Source of the DNA: Gephyromycinifex aptenodytis
Lineage (GTDB): Bacteria > Actinomycetota > Actinomycetes > Actinomycetales > Dermatophilaceae
NCBI RefSeq assembly: GCF_012277275.1
Contig: NZ_CP051155.1
Span: 2,604,001-2,668,000 of the forward strand
Direction: 5' to 3'
Length of the DNA stretch: 64,000 bases
Shown: in pieces, positions 35,112 to 46,600 of the stretch
How positions within the stretch are numbered: the first letter of the stretch is position 1
Layout: each line of letters opens with the position of its first letter
Translations under genes and position numbers: made by a program
The notes under the pieces: model-generated
The model's input: the letters and a program-made list of their open reading frames with translations, nothing else
Told to the model about the DNA's origin: nothing
The model's database searches: none

Positions 35112-36197
35112 TCAGCGGACTCCCGTCATGACGAAGTTCGCTGAGGTGACGTCGCTGTCGGCGACACGCAGCCGGTAGGTGACTGTGCCGGCCACGACCG
35201 GGACGAAGGTGACGACACCTCGACCGCTGCCTCCGACCTGGCCAAACCCTGCGTCGTGCCAGGTGCGGCCACTGAGGCGTTCCAGTCGCAGACCCGTCCA
35301 CAAGGGAAGCAGCGTCGGTCTGGTCCACACCGCAACTTCCTGACCCAGGCGCACCCTGGCGGGGGCGTTGAGGGGGATCGGGGTGCTCCACGGGTGGGGG
35401 GTGGTCAGCGTCGCCAGGTGTACCGGCCGGTTGCCGGTGTCGCGGGCCGAGGAGGTGACGCGCAGGCAATGTTCGGTCATCACAGGTGGGGCGTCGCCGA
35501 TAGCGCTGCGGTGGCGGTTGGTGACCAGCACCGAGAACCGGCCGCGGGCGTCGGTGCGGGTGGGGACTCCAGCGTCGGGGACACCGCACTCCTTGCCCCG
35601 TGCGACGAGCAGGCGCACTCGCGGAAGGGGCGCGCCTGAGGTGGTGCGGACCTGACCGCTGACCCGGTAGGCGCGCTGGCTCAACCCGACGCGGGTGCGC
35701 TTATCCATGGAGAGGACCGGGGTGTCTGTCGCCGTCACCTGGATAGAAAGACCCGGAGAGAATCCATGCGGGTAGCTAGACCATGGGCAGCCGTCGTTGC
35801 CATTGGTGCTGAGGCAGTTATGCACGGCGCCGAAGTGCAGCATGCGGGAGGGGCCGGTGATGCGGGCGACTCCTTTCCATGTTGTGAGGTCGCCCTTGGT
35901 CGAGACCTTCTTCAGCGGTATGAGTGGGCCTTCCATCGTGGGATACACCCACTCCGACAGGGTCATATAGCCATCGCCGGGGTGCTGATACTCGCCGGGA
36001 AGAGGCCTGGTGGTCATGGTGATGGTCACCGGGGTGGTCTGCAGACCGTGCACCCTCACCTCGGAGCGGCTCGCCGAGATCTGCTCGACGATGAAGGATT
36101 CGTCAGTGTAGAAGTCATCCGCTCGGGCAGGGGCTGCGGTGATCGTGCCAGTGAGGACAGCAGCGACCACGGCGGCCGCGAGACGGGGGAAGCGCAT
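35112..36197 (-). CDS. Secreted protein of unknown function, Ig-like domains
   Basis: 361 residues. A classical signal peptide (MRFPRLAAAVVAAVLTGTITAAPARA) ends near residue 26. The mature protein is beta-rich and shows repeat-like modules with YRVSGQVRT, the strand-rich segment RGRFSVLVTNRH and a C-terminal VTYRLRVADSDVTSANFVMTG. These resemble actinobacterial exported Ig-like or bacterial-surface repeats. Two Cys pairs may form disulfides. There is no anchoring signal. A frameshifted copy of the last domain lies immediately downstream. Confidence 0.68.
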   Translation of the reverse strand: MRFPRLAAAVVAAVLTGTITAAPARADDFYTDESFIVEQISASRSEVRVHGLQTTPVTITMTTRPLPGEYQHPGDGYMTLSEWVYPTMEGPLIPLKKVSTKGDLTTWKGVARITGPSRMLHFGAVHNCLSTNGNDGCPWSSYPHGFSPGLSIQVTATDTPVLSMDKRTRVGLSQRAYRVSGQVRTTSGAPLPRVRLLVARGKECGVPDAGVPTRTDARGRFSVLVTNRHRSAIGDAPPVMTEHCLRVTSSARDTGNRPVHLATLTTPHPWSTPIPLNAPARVRLGQEVAVWTRPTLLPLWTGLRLERLSGRTWHDAGFGQVGGSGRGVVTFVPVVAGTVTYRLRVADSDVTSANFVMTGVR

Positions 36198-36425
36198 GCG
36201 TATGGCATCGTCCCCGGGCGAAAACCGTTACCCGCGTGCGATGTTCCTTGTCGACAACAGACGCAAGGCGCCCGTCGACGGCGCTGGATCGCCGCCCGTG
36301 TCGTTGGGGGAAGCGCCGCCCCAGGACGAGGTTCGCTCCCATGGTGGAACGTCGCGGTGGGCTTTGCCGGTTTGGCAGGCACCGGCTGGTTGGCGCAGGC
36401 CTGCGGGGCCACCTGGTGCGGGCGG

Positions 36426-37661
36426 TTAAGCCCGGGATGAACCGTTGCGCCCTCGCGTGATGCGGGCAGCTCGCCGGGTGCGTCGCCGCTCGTGCCAGTT
36501 CGGGGTCTCGTCCTCGTCATCGAACCACCGTGCGACCACGACATCAGTGGAGGAGTGCAGCAGGATCGAGAGCACCACGGTGGCTGCGACGAGGTCGAAG
36601 ACGAGTTGCGCATCAGGGATGCCCGAGCTGAGGACGTACAAGGCGTAGACGACCGAGGCGAACCCCTTCGGGCCGAACCACGATGCGGCCACTTGCTCGC
36701 GCACGGCGAGCCCGCTGCGCAGGAACGACACGGTCAGCGCGAGCGGGCGGGGCAGGAACAGCGCCAACACCGCGAAGACGACACCGGCGATCCCGATGTC
36801 AGTAACGATGCTGCGGGTCACCAGCGCGCCGAACACCAGCAGCGCGACCAGTTTCAGCAGCTCGGCGACGAGTTCCCCGAACTCCTCGAAACTCTCGTGT
36901 TGGCGTGGCCCCACCGAGGCCAGCGTGATGCCGGCCGCGAACGCTGCGAGGAACAGGTTGCCGTGGGTGGCCTGACCCAACGCCAACACGAGCAACCCGA
37001 CGGCGACACCGGTCAGAGGCTCGTAATGGCCGGAGGCGGCGAACATCCGGGTGCCTTCCAAACGCACGACGACCCAGGGGACGACGACGCCGATAAGCAG
37101 CCCGACGACCAGTTCGATACCGACTTCGAGGGCGTGCACCTGTCCGCTGCTGCTCGCCGCGGCCAGCAGGACGATGACGAAGGGCAGCGCGAGCCCGTCG
37201 TTGACGCCGGACTCAACGTTCAGCAGGCGCCGCAATCGCTCCGGAACCTTGTCATTGCCGACCAGCGCTGAGGCGAACACCGGGTCGGTGGGCGAGAGAA
37301 TGGCCCCGACGAGGAACGCGATCGGCCAGCTCATCCCCATTGCCAGGTGCGCCAGGACGGCCGTGAACAGAAGCGTCAGCGGCAACCCGAACAGCAACGC
37401 CCGCCCGGGTAGTTTCCAGGCCGAACGCAGATCGTGCCAACCGGCCTTCATTCCGTCCGTGAACAGCACCGCAAACAAAGCCAACTCGGCCAACTGGCCA
37501 ACTATCTCGTCGTCCTGTTTGACGTCGAGAATGCCGAGGCCGCCGGTGCCCAGGGCGATTCCGGCGATGAGGAACAGCGCCGACGTCGACAGGATCGTTC
37601 GATCGGCAAGAGCCGAGAAGAGGACGGCCACGAGTAGGACTGCGGCGAACGCCAGGAGCAT
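36426..37661 (-). CDS. Cation/proton antiporter (CPA1, NhaP type)
   Basis: I use the ATG at 37661, which has GAAGG seven bases upstream, giving 411 residues; the frame opens 15 codons earlier. About twelve hydrophobic helices. The ion-binding helix contains VESGVNDGLALPFV: the Asn-Asp pair points to electroneutral exchange, as in NhaP/NHE-type antiporters, of Na+ or K+ for H+. GAILSPTDPVFASAL is also typical. The short charged C-terminus (DDEDETPNWHERRRTRRAAR) lacks a regulatory domain. Confidence 0.87.
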   Translation of the reverse strand: MLLAFAAVLLVAVLFSALADRTILSTSALFLIAGIALGTGGLGILDVKQDDEIVGQLAELALFAVLFTDGMKAGWHDLRSAWKLPGRALLFGLPLTLLFTAVLAHLAMGMSWPIAFLVGAILSPTDPVFASALVGNDKVPERLRRLLNVESGVNDGLALPFVIVLLAAASSSGQVHALEVGIELVVGLLIGVVVPWVVVRLEGTRMFAASGHYEPLTGVAVGLLVLALGQATHGNLFLAAFAAGITLASVGPRQHESFEEFGELVAELLKLVALLVFGALVTRSIVTDIGIAGVVFAVLALFLPRPLALTVSFLRSGLAVREQVAASWFGPKGFASVVYALYVLSSGIPDAQLVFDLVAATVVLSILLHSSTDVVVARWFDDEDETPNWHERRRTRRAARITRGRNGSSRA

Positions 37662-37730
37662 GAGTCGGCCTTCGGTCGATAACGGATCCCCCGGTCCTGC
37701 GCCCAAGGGCGCCCACGAGCCTACCGGCGC

Positions 37731-37761
37731 GCCCGCCCCCGGCCGAGGGCCGGGGGCGGGC
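37731..37761 (-). terminator. GC-rich hairpin terminator after the GH15 gene
   Basis: A perfect 14-bp stem (37731-37744 with 37748-37761) with a 3-base GAG loop. It lies between the stop of the GH15 gene and the start of the antiporter gene, both on the minus strand. Confidence 0.7.
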
Positions 37762-37899
37762 GGATACGCCGTCGTGGCGGAGCACGATCACGCGGATAAC
37801 ACTGAGGCGCAGTTCAGCGTGACCCGGGCCTTCTGCTCGGTGTTCTGGGGCGCCGTCACGTGTCAGGGCAGCTGCTCAGCGCGAGTTCTGCACCCGTGG

Positions 37900-39687
37900 T
37901 CAGTGACTCGCGAGAGCCGTGGCCGCGTTGATCAGCGCCAGGTGGGAGAACGCCTGTGGAGTGTTGCCGACGAACCGTTCCTGATGCGGGTCGTACTCCT
38001 CGGACAGCAGACCGACGTCGTTACGCAGCGAGAGCAGCCGGTCCATCAGGGCCCGTGCCTCGTCGTGTCGTCCGATGAGGGCGTACGCCTCGACGAGCCA
38101 GAACGAGCAAGCCAAGAATGGGCTCTCGTCACCGGCCAACCCGTCGACGCCGGATTCGGTGCGGTAGCGCAGCACGAGCCCGTCGCGCAGGAGGGTCTCC
38201 TCGACCTTGGCGACCGTGGCCAGATAGCGCGGGTCGTCCGCGGCGATGAACCCGATCGGGGCCAGTAGCAGCAACGAAGCATCGACCTCGTCGGTCTCGT
38301 CGTGCTGGCGGAAATATCCGCCGGGGCCCACTCCGCGCTCCAGCACGTCGGCGCGAACCTCATCGCGGGCTTTGCGCCAACGTTCCACCGGGCCCGGCAG
38401 GGCATGCTTTTCCACGCCCTGAATGGCTCGGTCGAAAGCGACCCACACCATCGCGCGGGAGTGGGTGAAATGGCGGGCTTGGCCGCGGATCTCCCACAGA
38501 CCGTGGTCAGGGCGATCCCATCCTTCGACCATGTCCTCGACCAGGGCCACCTGCAGCGCCCACGAGTCTTCACTTTCTTCCAGTCCGATGGTTCGGGCGG
38601 CCTGCAGGGCACTGAGGACTTCCCCGAGCACGTCGAGCTGGTGCTGTTCAGAGGCGCCGTTGCCCAGGAGCACCGGACGCGAATCGGCGTAGCCGGGCAG
38701 GTGGGGGAGTTCGCGCTCGGTCAGGTCACGGCGCCCGTCCACGCCGTACATGATCTGCATCCGGCTCGGATCGCCAGCGACGGCCCGCAGCAGCCAGTCG
38801 CGCCAGGTGCGCACCTCGTGCTTGTACCCGCATTGCAGGAAGGCCGACAGGGTCAGCGAGGCATCACGCAGCCAGCAGTAGCGGTAGTCCCAGTTCCGGG
38901 GACCGCCGAACTGCTCGGGCAGGCCCATCGTCGGGGCGGCGACGATTCCGCCGGTGTCACGGTCGGTGAGGCCGCGTAGCACCGCCAGCGACGTACGCAC
39001 CGCTTCGGCATCACACCCGTGATAGGTGGCGCGGTCCGTCCAAGCGCGGAAGCTGGCCAACGTGCTCGCTTCTGCGCGCGCCACATCGAAGGGCGCCGGT
39101 GCATGCAGGTGAGATGGCCACCAGGACATGGCGAAGGTGAGGCTGTCCCCGGCTGAGACGCTGAACTCGTCGGCGTGCACGTGCCCGTCAGGGCGGGGCA
39201 GCCGTGGCCCACGCAGCAGCACCGAGTCCGGCCCGGCGGTCGCGACGAGCATCTCGCTCGCGCCGAGGTCGCTGTGATCGGTGACGCGGTGGATCCACGG
39301 GTAGTGCTGGCCGTACCCGAACCGCAGCACCCACTCGTGGCGCATCTCGACGGTGCCGTCCAGGCCGGTGATCCGCCGCACGATATGGGTGGAGTGCTCC
39401 CGGGTCGGCATGAAGTCTTCGACCTTCACCGTGCCGGTGTCGGTGGTGTGCTGGGTCACCAGCACCAACGTTCCAGGCTCGTAGGAACGCTTCGTCTCGG
39501 CCGGCCCAGTCGGTCCGAGGAGCCATCGACCGTTCTCGCGGGTCCCCAGAATCGCGGCGAAACACGCCTCTGAGTCGAAACGCGGCAGACACAGCCAGTC
39601 GATAGAACCGGCCCTGCTCACCAGCGCAGCGGTGCGCATGTCACTCAGGAGTGCGTAGTCCTCGATGGGCGGCTGAGATGCGTTCAT
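37900..39687 (-). CDS. Glycoside hydrolase family 15 enzyme (trehalase/glucoamylase-like)
   Basis: 595 residues. The N-terminal beta-domain begins IEDYALLSDMRTAALVSRAGSIDWLCLPRFDS. The (alpha/alpha)6 catalytic barrel shows GPRNWDYRYCWLRDAS and HGLWEIRGQARHFTHS, the latter with the likely general-acid Glu. The arrangement matches actinobacterial GH15 enzymes, of which mycobacterial members are trehalases; others are glucoamylases or glucodextranases. No signal peptide, so it acts in the cytoplasm, which favours trehalose. The ATG follows AGGAATGTCAGCCT. Neighbours give no further clue. Confidence 0.87.
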   Translation of the reverse strand: MNASQPPIEDYALLSDMRTAALVSRAGSIDWLCLPRFDSEACFAAILGTRENGRWLLGPTGPAETKRSYEPGTLVLVTQHTTDTGTVKVEDFMPTREHSTHIVRRITGLDGTVEMRHEWVLRFGYGQHYPWIHRVTDHSDLGASEMLVATAGPDSVLLRGPRLPRPDGHVHADEFSVSAGDSLTFAMSWWPSHLHAPAPFDVARAEASTLASFRAWTDRATYHGCDAEAVRTSLAVLRGLTDRDTGGIVAAPTMGLPEQFGGPRNWDYRYCWLRDASLTLSAFLQCGYKHEVRTWRDWLLRAVAGDPSRMQIMYGVDGRRDLTERELPHLPGYADSRPVLLGNGASEQHQLDVLGEVLSALQAARTIGLEESEDSWALQVALVEDMVEGWDRPDHGLWEIRGQARHFTHSRAMVWVAFDRAIQGVEKHALPGPVERWRKARDEVRADVLERGVGPGGYFRQHDETDEVDASLLLLAPIGFIAADDPRYLATVAKVEETLLRDGLVLRYRTESGVDGLAGDESPFLACSFWLVEAYALIGRHDEARALMDRLLSLRNDVGLLSEEYDPHQERFVGNTPQAFSHLALINAATALASH

Positions 39688-40071
39688 AGGCTGACATTCC
39701 TTATCTGGGTGACTGTGCTGATCCGGGTGGGTGAGTGGTGGTGAAAGGCTCCGGGGTCGTTCTGCTGCCGTGTCGGAAGGTTCGCTGGTCCTTCAGTGTC
39801 ACTGCACGAGCGAGGATCCGCACACGCAGGGACCAACCACCGTGGTCCTCGCGTTGGGCCGAACTCGGGCTGTCGGGCACGAGGCGCAGGTGCGCGCGCG
39901 ATGAGTGGCCCGAACGAGCAACGGGGCTTGTCGGCGCCGGGGCGCGGCGCAATGATCTGGGTGGACGCATTGCCCCCGTGATGCCGGAGTCGGTGTCGGT
40001 GTCGGTGTCGAGCGATGTTGCGCGGCTCTTTGAGTCGTCAGGGGGATGGCAGCTAAAGGGAAGGGGATGCG
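39688..40071. other. Divergent intergenic region with a short hexamer repeat
   Basis: 384 bases between two divergent genes. The plus strand contains three tandem GTCGGT units at 39989-40006, extended by four more bases. No protein-coding frame is supported. Promoters for both directions must lie here, but no clear consensus was found. Confidence 0.4.
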
Positions 40072-40389
40072 ATGAGTCTGGCCGATGGACCGTGGGGTGT
40101 ATTGGCGCTGGCCCTCGTGCTGATCGGGTTGGTGTTGTACGTGATGCCCGTGATCTCCCGGATACCGAGGCTCGAGGCGCAGGTCCGCAGGCAGGGTGCG
40201 ACGATCGACCAACTGTGCGCACGCCTGGGAGTCGAGTCGGCCAGCCTCGACTCGAGCCGCGACTTGGATGAGCAGGAGCGCGCCCTCATCGCGAAAGGGG
40301 AGAAGATCGCGGCGATCAAGCACCACCGCGAGCGCACCGGATCCAGCCTGAGCGAGGCACGGGACGCCGTCGAGGGCGGCATCGCCTGA
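40072..40389 (+). CDS. Membrane-anchored L7/L12 C-terminal-domain-like protein
   Basis: 105 residues: an N-terminal hydrophobic helix (about residues 7-28), a charged linker with coiled-coil character (RLEAQVRRQGATIDQLCARLG) and a C-terminal segment, GEKIAAIKHHRERTGSSLSEARDAVE, that matches the helical part of the ribosomal L7/L12 C-terminal domain. That fold binds translation factors in the ribosome stalk. Here it is tethered to the membrane without the L7/L12 N-terminal dimerisation domain, so it is not a stalk protein. Function unknown; a GGGAAGGGG site precedes the ATG. Confidence 0.65.
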   Translation: MSLADGPWGVLALALVLIGLVLYVMPVISRIPRLEAQVRRQGATIDQLCARLGVESASLDSSRDLDEQERALIAKGEKIAAIKHHRERTGSSLSEARDAVEGGIA

Positions 40390-40665
40390 GCCGGTGAGGG
40401 GGGCGGTAAGTCCCCGGACATCTGCGCCCACAATTCCTTCGCTGTCAGCCCACGAGCCACTGGGTCTGCAGTACTCTTCGGCCACAGAACCACGGCTCGT
40501 CGTACAAAGCGGGCGCGGTGCTGCGATGTCGGGCAGCGATCAGGGGGGTCTGCGCCCCGCGTTCGTGTTCGGGTGTCGACCCGCTCGTTCTCCTTCGGCG
40601 AGGACCTCAACCGGTCCCGCTAGCGGTTACCGCCGTGTGAACGGGGCCGAGGAATGGAGACGACC

Positions 40666-43600
40666 ATGTCGGCGCCCAAAGAATCCCCCTGGTTCCTCAA
40701 CCCGCAGCCGCGCTGGGAGGCGACCTGGCGTCTCATCGGTTTCCCGCACGGCGGAGGCGGTCCGCACGCCTTTCGGGAGTGGCCCGGGGTCCTGCACGAA
40801 CACGTCGAGATGCTCGCGGTGCATCTGCCGGGGCGCGGCAGTCGCTTGCACGAGCCGCCCGTGTCCGACATGGACGAGCTCGTCACCGGCATCGTGGCGG
40901 CGATGACGGACTGCTTCGACAAGCCTTTTGCCTTCGTCGGGCACAGCGTCGGGGCCCTGGTCGCCTACGAAACGGCGCGCCGACTGGGCGAGCTGGGATT
41001 GCCGACACCGTTGCGCTTGTTCGCCTCTGCCCATCATGCCCCGCACGCGGTCGCCGCGCCGGAACCGATGTACCAACTGCCCGACGAAGACCTTATCGAC
41101 GTGGTGGGGAACCTGGGTCTGGTGCCCCAGGAGGCGCTGGCCGACCCGGAGCTGCTCGCTCTCATCCTGCCGCCGTTGCGCGCGGACTTCGCCCTGTCTG
41201 AGACCTACCGCGCGCCCGAGCGCTCAACGGCGCTGCCGTGCCCGATCACTGCGCTCGGCGGCACCCACGACCCGCTGTTGAGCCCCGATGACCTGCAGGA
41301 ATGGCAGGCGTACAGCGCAGAGGGTTTCGCGGTGCGCACCTTTGAGGGCGACCACTTCTACACCACTACGCACCTGGCGCAGCTGGGCGAGGCGATCGCG
41401 CAGGATGTCGCTGGCGACATCGCCGCGCTGCCGCCGTCGATCCTTGCCGGCGCTGAGGCCGACTATCCGCGCACCGCCTGCCTGCACGAGCTGTTCCGAG
41501 CCCAAGCCGCCCAGAGCCCGGGCAGCCTCGCGCTCGTGGACGGGGCGGACCGCTTCACCTTCCAGGAGCTGGACAGCGCAACCGATCTGCTGGCTCGAGA
41601 GTTGCAGGGCCGCGGCGTGCAGGTCGACAGCCTCGTCGGGATCTACCTGCCGACCAGCGCCGACTTCGTCGCCGGCTATCTGGGTGCGCTCAAGGCGGGC
41701 GGCGCGTACATGCCGCTGGACCTGACGCTGCCACCTGCGGCGCTGGCCGAAGTGCTGCAGGTCGCCGACCCGGTCGCGATCATCACCGATGACGAGCACG
41801 CTGGCGGGCTGCCGCGCAGCTGGCACGAGCGGGGGGCGGTCGTGCGGTTGGGGCCGGGGTGGCAGGAGCGGTTGGGGGCCACGGACCTGCCGGAGCTGGA
41901 CGCGGGTGCTGACAGCGGGCGGCGCCGACTTCCCGGTCCCGACAGCCTCGCGTACTGCGTCATGTCTTCCGGTACGACGGGCGTCCCCAAGGGGATCATC
42001 TGCCCGCATCGCGGCGCCGTGAACTCCTATTCGTGGCGGTTGCGGCACCTGCCCTACCAGGGTGAGGAGCGGGAGGCCTGCAATGTCTTCTTCGTGTGGG
42101 AGGTGCTGCGCCCCATGCTGGCCGGGCGCACCGCCTATGTGATCCCCGACGAGGTCATCTTCGACCCCGCTCGGCTCGTGGCTTATCTGCGGGACAACGC
42201 GATCACGCGGGTGCTGTTCACGCCGTCGCTGCTGGACACGGTCTTGTCGACCCCCGGTCTTGATCTCGAGTCGGCCTTCGCGCACCTGCGCATCCTCTAC
42301 CTCAACGGCGAAGTGGTCCCCACCGCGCTGCAGCAGCGGTTCACCCGCAGGTTCCCCGACATCGCCCTGGTCAACGACTACAGCATCTCCGAGACCCACG
42401 ATGTGTGCACGAGCGACCTGAGCGAGCTGGATGCGCGCATCACCCCGAAGTTCGCGCCCGTGGGTACCCCGATGGACAACGTGCGCATCGTTCTGCTCGA
42501 TGAGGCCAGGCGGCCCGTCCCGTGGGGTTTCGTCGGCGAGATCTACGTCGGTGGGGACTCCCTGGCCCGTGGCTACCTGGCCCAGCCGGAGATGACCGCG
42601 CAGCGCTTCATCCCCGACCCGGTACGCGGCGATGGGTCCGTGTTGTTCCGCACCGGGGACGCGGGGCGGTTCCTGCCCGATGGTCGCCTGGAGATTCACG
42701 GCCGGATCGCGTTCATGATCAAGCTGCGCGGCTACAGCATCGTGCCGGGCGCCGTGGAGGCCGCCCTGCTCAGCCACCCCGAGGTGGCGGCCGCGTTCGT
42801 CACCACGATCGACGACCCGGAGACCGGCCAACCCGAGCACCTCGTGGCCTACGTCGTTCCCGGCGGTGCCCCGCAGGACGAAGCTGAACTCGTCGCGGCG
42901 CTGCGGTCGCACCTGAAGGACCGGTTGCCGCCGTACGCGGTGCCCTCCTACATCCTGGCGATGCAGAAGCTGCCGCTATCCGGTACGGGCAAGCTGAACC
43001 GGCGGGCGTTACCCGACCCGCGCAAACGCCGCCAGGTGGGTGCCGCGTCGCGAACCGGCGGCGCTGGTCGGTCGGCGCCTGCTCAGCCCGGTGCGCAGGC
43101 TCAGCAACTGGAACGATTCATCCTCTCGGTGTGGGAGCAGGTGCTCGACAGCGACGGCCTGGACCCGGAGAGCAACTTCTTCGACGTCGGCGGGCATTCG
43201 CTGGCTGCGGCGGCCGTGTGTGCGCACCTGCGTGAGCACGATCTGGACGTTTCGGTCGTGGACGTCTTCCAGTACCCGAGCGCTCGCCTGTTGGCGCGCC
43301 ACCTCACCCCGGCCGGGGAGGGCGCGCCAACGTCGGCGCCGATGTGGCAACCCGGTCGCCAGAGCGAGGAGCCGATCGCGATCGTCGGGTTGGCCTGCCG
43401 GTTCCCCGGCGCGCCCGATGCGCAGACCTTCTGGGAGAACCTGCGCGACGGGGTCGGTTCGATCCGCGAACTGAGCACGCACGAGCTGGCCGAACGTGGG
43501 GTCCCTGAAGAGATCTACGCGGGCCCGGACTATCGGCGCATCGGCGCGATCCTGGATGACGTCGAGGCGTTCGATCCGGCGTTTTGGGGTCTCAGCCGCA

Positions 43601-46600
43601 AAGAGGCGCTGCTGATGGACCCCCAACATCGACTCTTCCTCGAATGCGCCTGGCACGCGTTGGAGAACGCCGGTCATGCCCCGCGCAGTGACGGTGCCCG
43701 CACCGGGGTGTTCGGCGGCACTTTCCTGCCGACCTATCTGCTGCATCACCTGCACGGGGGTGGACTGCTCGATCCTACGGACCCGATGCAGGCGCACCTG
43801 ACCGAGATCGGCAACGACAAGGATTACGTGGCGACTCGGGTATCGCACCTGCTTAACCTGCAAGGGCCGAGCCTGGCGATCCAGACCTCCTGCTCGACTT
43901 CGTTGGTGACGGTCGCGACGGCCTGCCAGGCGTTGCGGGCCGGGCAGTGCGACACGGCGTTGGCGGGGGCCAGCAGCATCACCTTCCCGCAGGCCGGTTA
44001 CCAGTACGTCGAGGGGCACATCAGCAGCAGCGACGGGCATGTGCGTCCTTTCGACGCGAACGCCTCCGGCACGATCCTGGGGGACGGCGTCGGTGTGGTC
44101 GTGCTCAAACGCCTCTCCGATGCCCTCGACGCCGGTGACAACGTGCTCGCTCTCATCACCGGGTTCGCTACGAACAACGACGGCGCGCTCAAGGCGGGCT
44201 ACTCCGCGCCCAGCGTCGCCGGACAGTCGCAGGTGGTCGCTGCCGCGCACGAGATGGCGGGCGCCGACCCCGAGACCTTCAGCTACCTGGAGTGCCACGG
44301 CACCGGCACCCTGATCGGGGACCCCATCGAGGTGCGCGCGCTCACCGAGGTCTTCCGGCGCACCACCGACCGGCGCGGATTCTGCGCCCTCGGCTCGGTC
44401 AAGGGCGGCATCGGGCACAGCAATATCGCTGCCGGGATGGCCGGACTCATCAAGACCGTTCTGGCGCTGCAGCACCGGCAGATCCCGCCGGTCGTCGACT
44501 TTGAGACGCCCAACCCTGGCTTGGAGCTGCAGAGCAGCCCGTTCTACATCGCGGACGAGTTGCGGCCGTGGGAGGCGCCGCCGGGCAGCCCCCGCCGTGC
44601 CGGGGTCTCGTGTTTCGGCATCGGGGGCACGAACGCCCACCTGGTGGTGGAGGAGTTCGACCCGCAGACGGCCGGCGGCATCGGTGTCGCCGGTGCCGCC
44701 CAGGATGCTCAGGGCGCGGCCGAAGTCGACGGTTCGGGCGGGCAACCCGGTCAGTCCGCGCACCTTTTCGTGATGTCGGCGCGGAGCGCTACCTCGCTGG
44801 GCGCCACCCGCGACGCCCTCGTGGCTGCGCTGAAACCTTCCGCGCCGGACGCATCGCCGTTGGACCTGGCCGCGGCCGCGCACACCCTGGCTCGCGGCCG
44901 CGAGCACTTCGAGTATCGGCTGAGCGCGACGGGGAGCGACCCGAGCGCGGTGCAGGCTTCGCTGGCTGGCGCGAAGGGACGCCAGGTCGGGGCGCAGGAG
45001 CGGGCCGCCGCCGCCCGGATCGTCTTCATGTTCCCCGGCCAGGGGGCGCAGTACCCGGCGATGGGTGCCGGGCTGTACGCAGACGTACCGGAGTTCGCCC
45101 GCCACTACGACGAGTGCGCCGACATCCTCGCCGCCGAACACGACATCGACCTACGGGCTGTCGCCTTCGCCGACCCAGCAGCACCGGACCCTGCGCCGGA
45201 CGCGCCGGCGCAGGATGAGTTCTCGCGCGCGTACTACCTGCAACCGGCGCTGTTCGCGATGGAGTACGCGCTCGCGGCCACCCTGATGGACTGGGGTGTG
45301 CGCCCGGCCGCGCTGGTGGGGCACAGCCTCGGCGAGTACGTCGCTGCGACGTTGGCGGGGGTTCTGCAACTGCGTGACGCGTTGGCGCTGGTCCAGGCAC
45401 GCGCGCACGCCATGGAGGAGGCCGGACCGGGAGCGATGCTGGCCGTCAAACTCGGGGTCGATGAGGCACGCGCCCTGGTGGCCGACGCGGACGACATCGA
45501 CCTGGCCGTCATCAACTCCCCTCGGGATGTGGTGTTCTCGGGCCGGGTGGAGGCCGTCGAGCGGCTCGCCGCGCAACTGGCCGAAGCCGGCATCGCCGCG
45601 CAGCTCTTGCACACGAGCCGGGCGTTCCACTCGATGATGATGCAGGAGGCAGCTGCCCGCGTCGGCGCTGCAGCGGCCACGCTGCAGCTGAACCCGCCGC
45701 AGATTCCGCTGGTTTCGAACCTGACCGGGCAGTGGCTGACCAACGAGCAAGCGCTGGATCCGACCTACTGGTCGCGGCATCTACGGGGTGAGGTGCGGTT
45801 CGCCGATGACGTCGCCGCCCTGCTGGAGGCAGGCCCGGCGGTCTACCTCGAATTGGGCCCGGGGCGGACCCTGAGCGGGTTGCTCACCTCGATCGCGGCG
45901 GAGGGCACGGGGGAGGCCAGCGCCAACGGCGCCGAAGGTGGGCCACCCCCGCTGGCGGTGCCGTTGGGCCGGCACCCGTTGCGCACCGACGCCGGTGACG
46001 CGCAGGTACTGCTTGAGGGTCTCGGACGGCTGTGGGAGGCCGGTGTCCCGATCGACTGGGAGGCGTTCTACGCCTCCCGGTCCCGGCGCCGGGTCCCGTT
46101 GCCGGGCTACTCCTTCGAGCGGGTGCGTTGCTGGCCGACCGATCCCGGTGGTGGCGCCCTACCCGGCGGTGGCAGCAGCGGAACTGCTGCAGCTGCACCG
46201 GCCGACAGCAAAATGCCGCTGGAGCGCTGGTTCTACCTGCCGTCGTGGCGGCGCACCCTGCCGCCGGTGCTCAACCCTGCGGAACCGAGCAGGCGAAGCG
46301 GGCAGGATCCCGCGCTGCCGCCGCGCTGGCTGGTCTTCGTACCGGAGTCAGGGCCTGGCGCCCGACTGGGCGCGAGCCTGATCGCTGCGCTCAATAGCCG
46401 TGGTGACGACGTGGTGTGTGTCGAACCCGACCTTGATCGCGGGCATGAGGATCCCATCTGTTTCCTGGAGCAGGACCGGGCGCGGATCGCCTGCTCGGCG
46501 GCCGGTCACGAGGCGTTGCTGCGCGCTTTGGATGAGCAGGGGCGGCGCCCAGATCGCATCGTGCACCTGTGGTCCCTGGCCGCGTCGCCGCAGGAGCCGC

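Noticed and set aside
39989-40010. Tandem GTCGGT hexamers
   Set aside because: Only three full copies in GC-rich non-coding DNA; too short to indicate a functional repeat.
43009-45141. 710-codon minus-strand frame inside the synthase gene
   Set aside because: Antisense shadow created by high GC content; the plus strand encodes unmistakable PCP, KS and AT domains.
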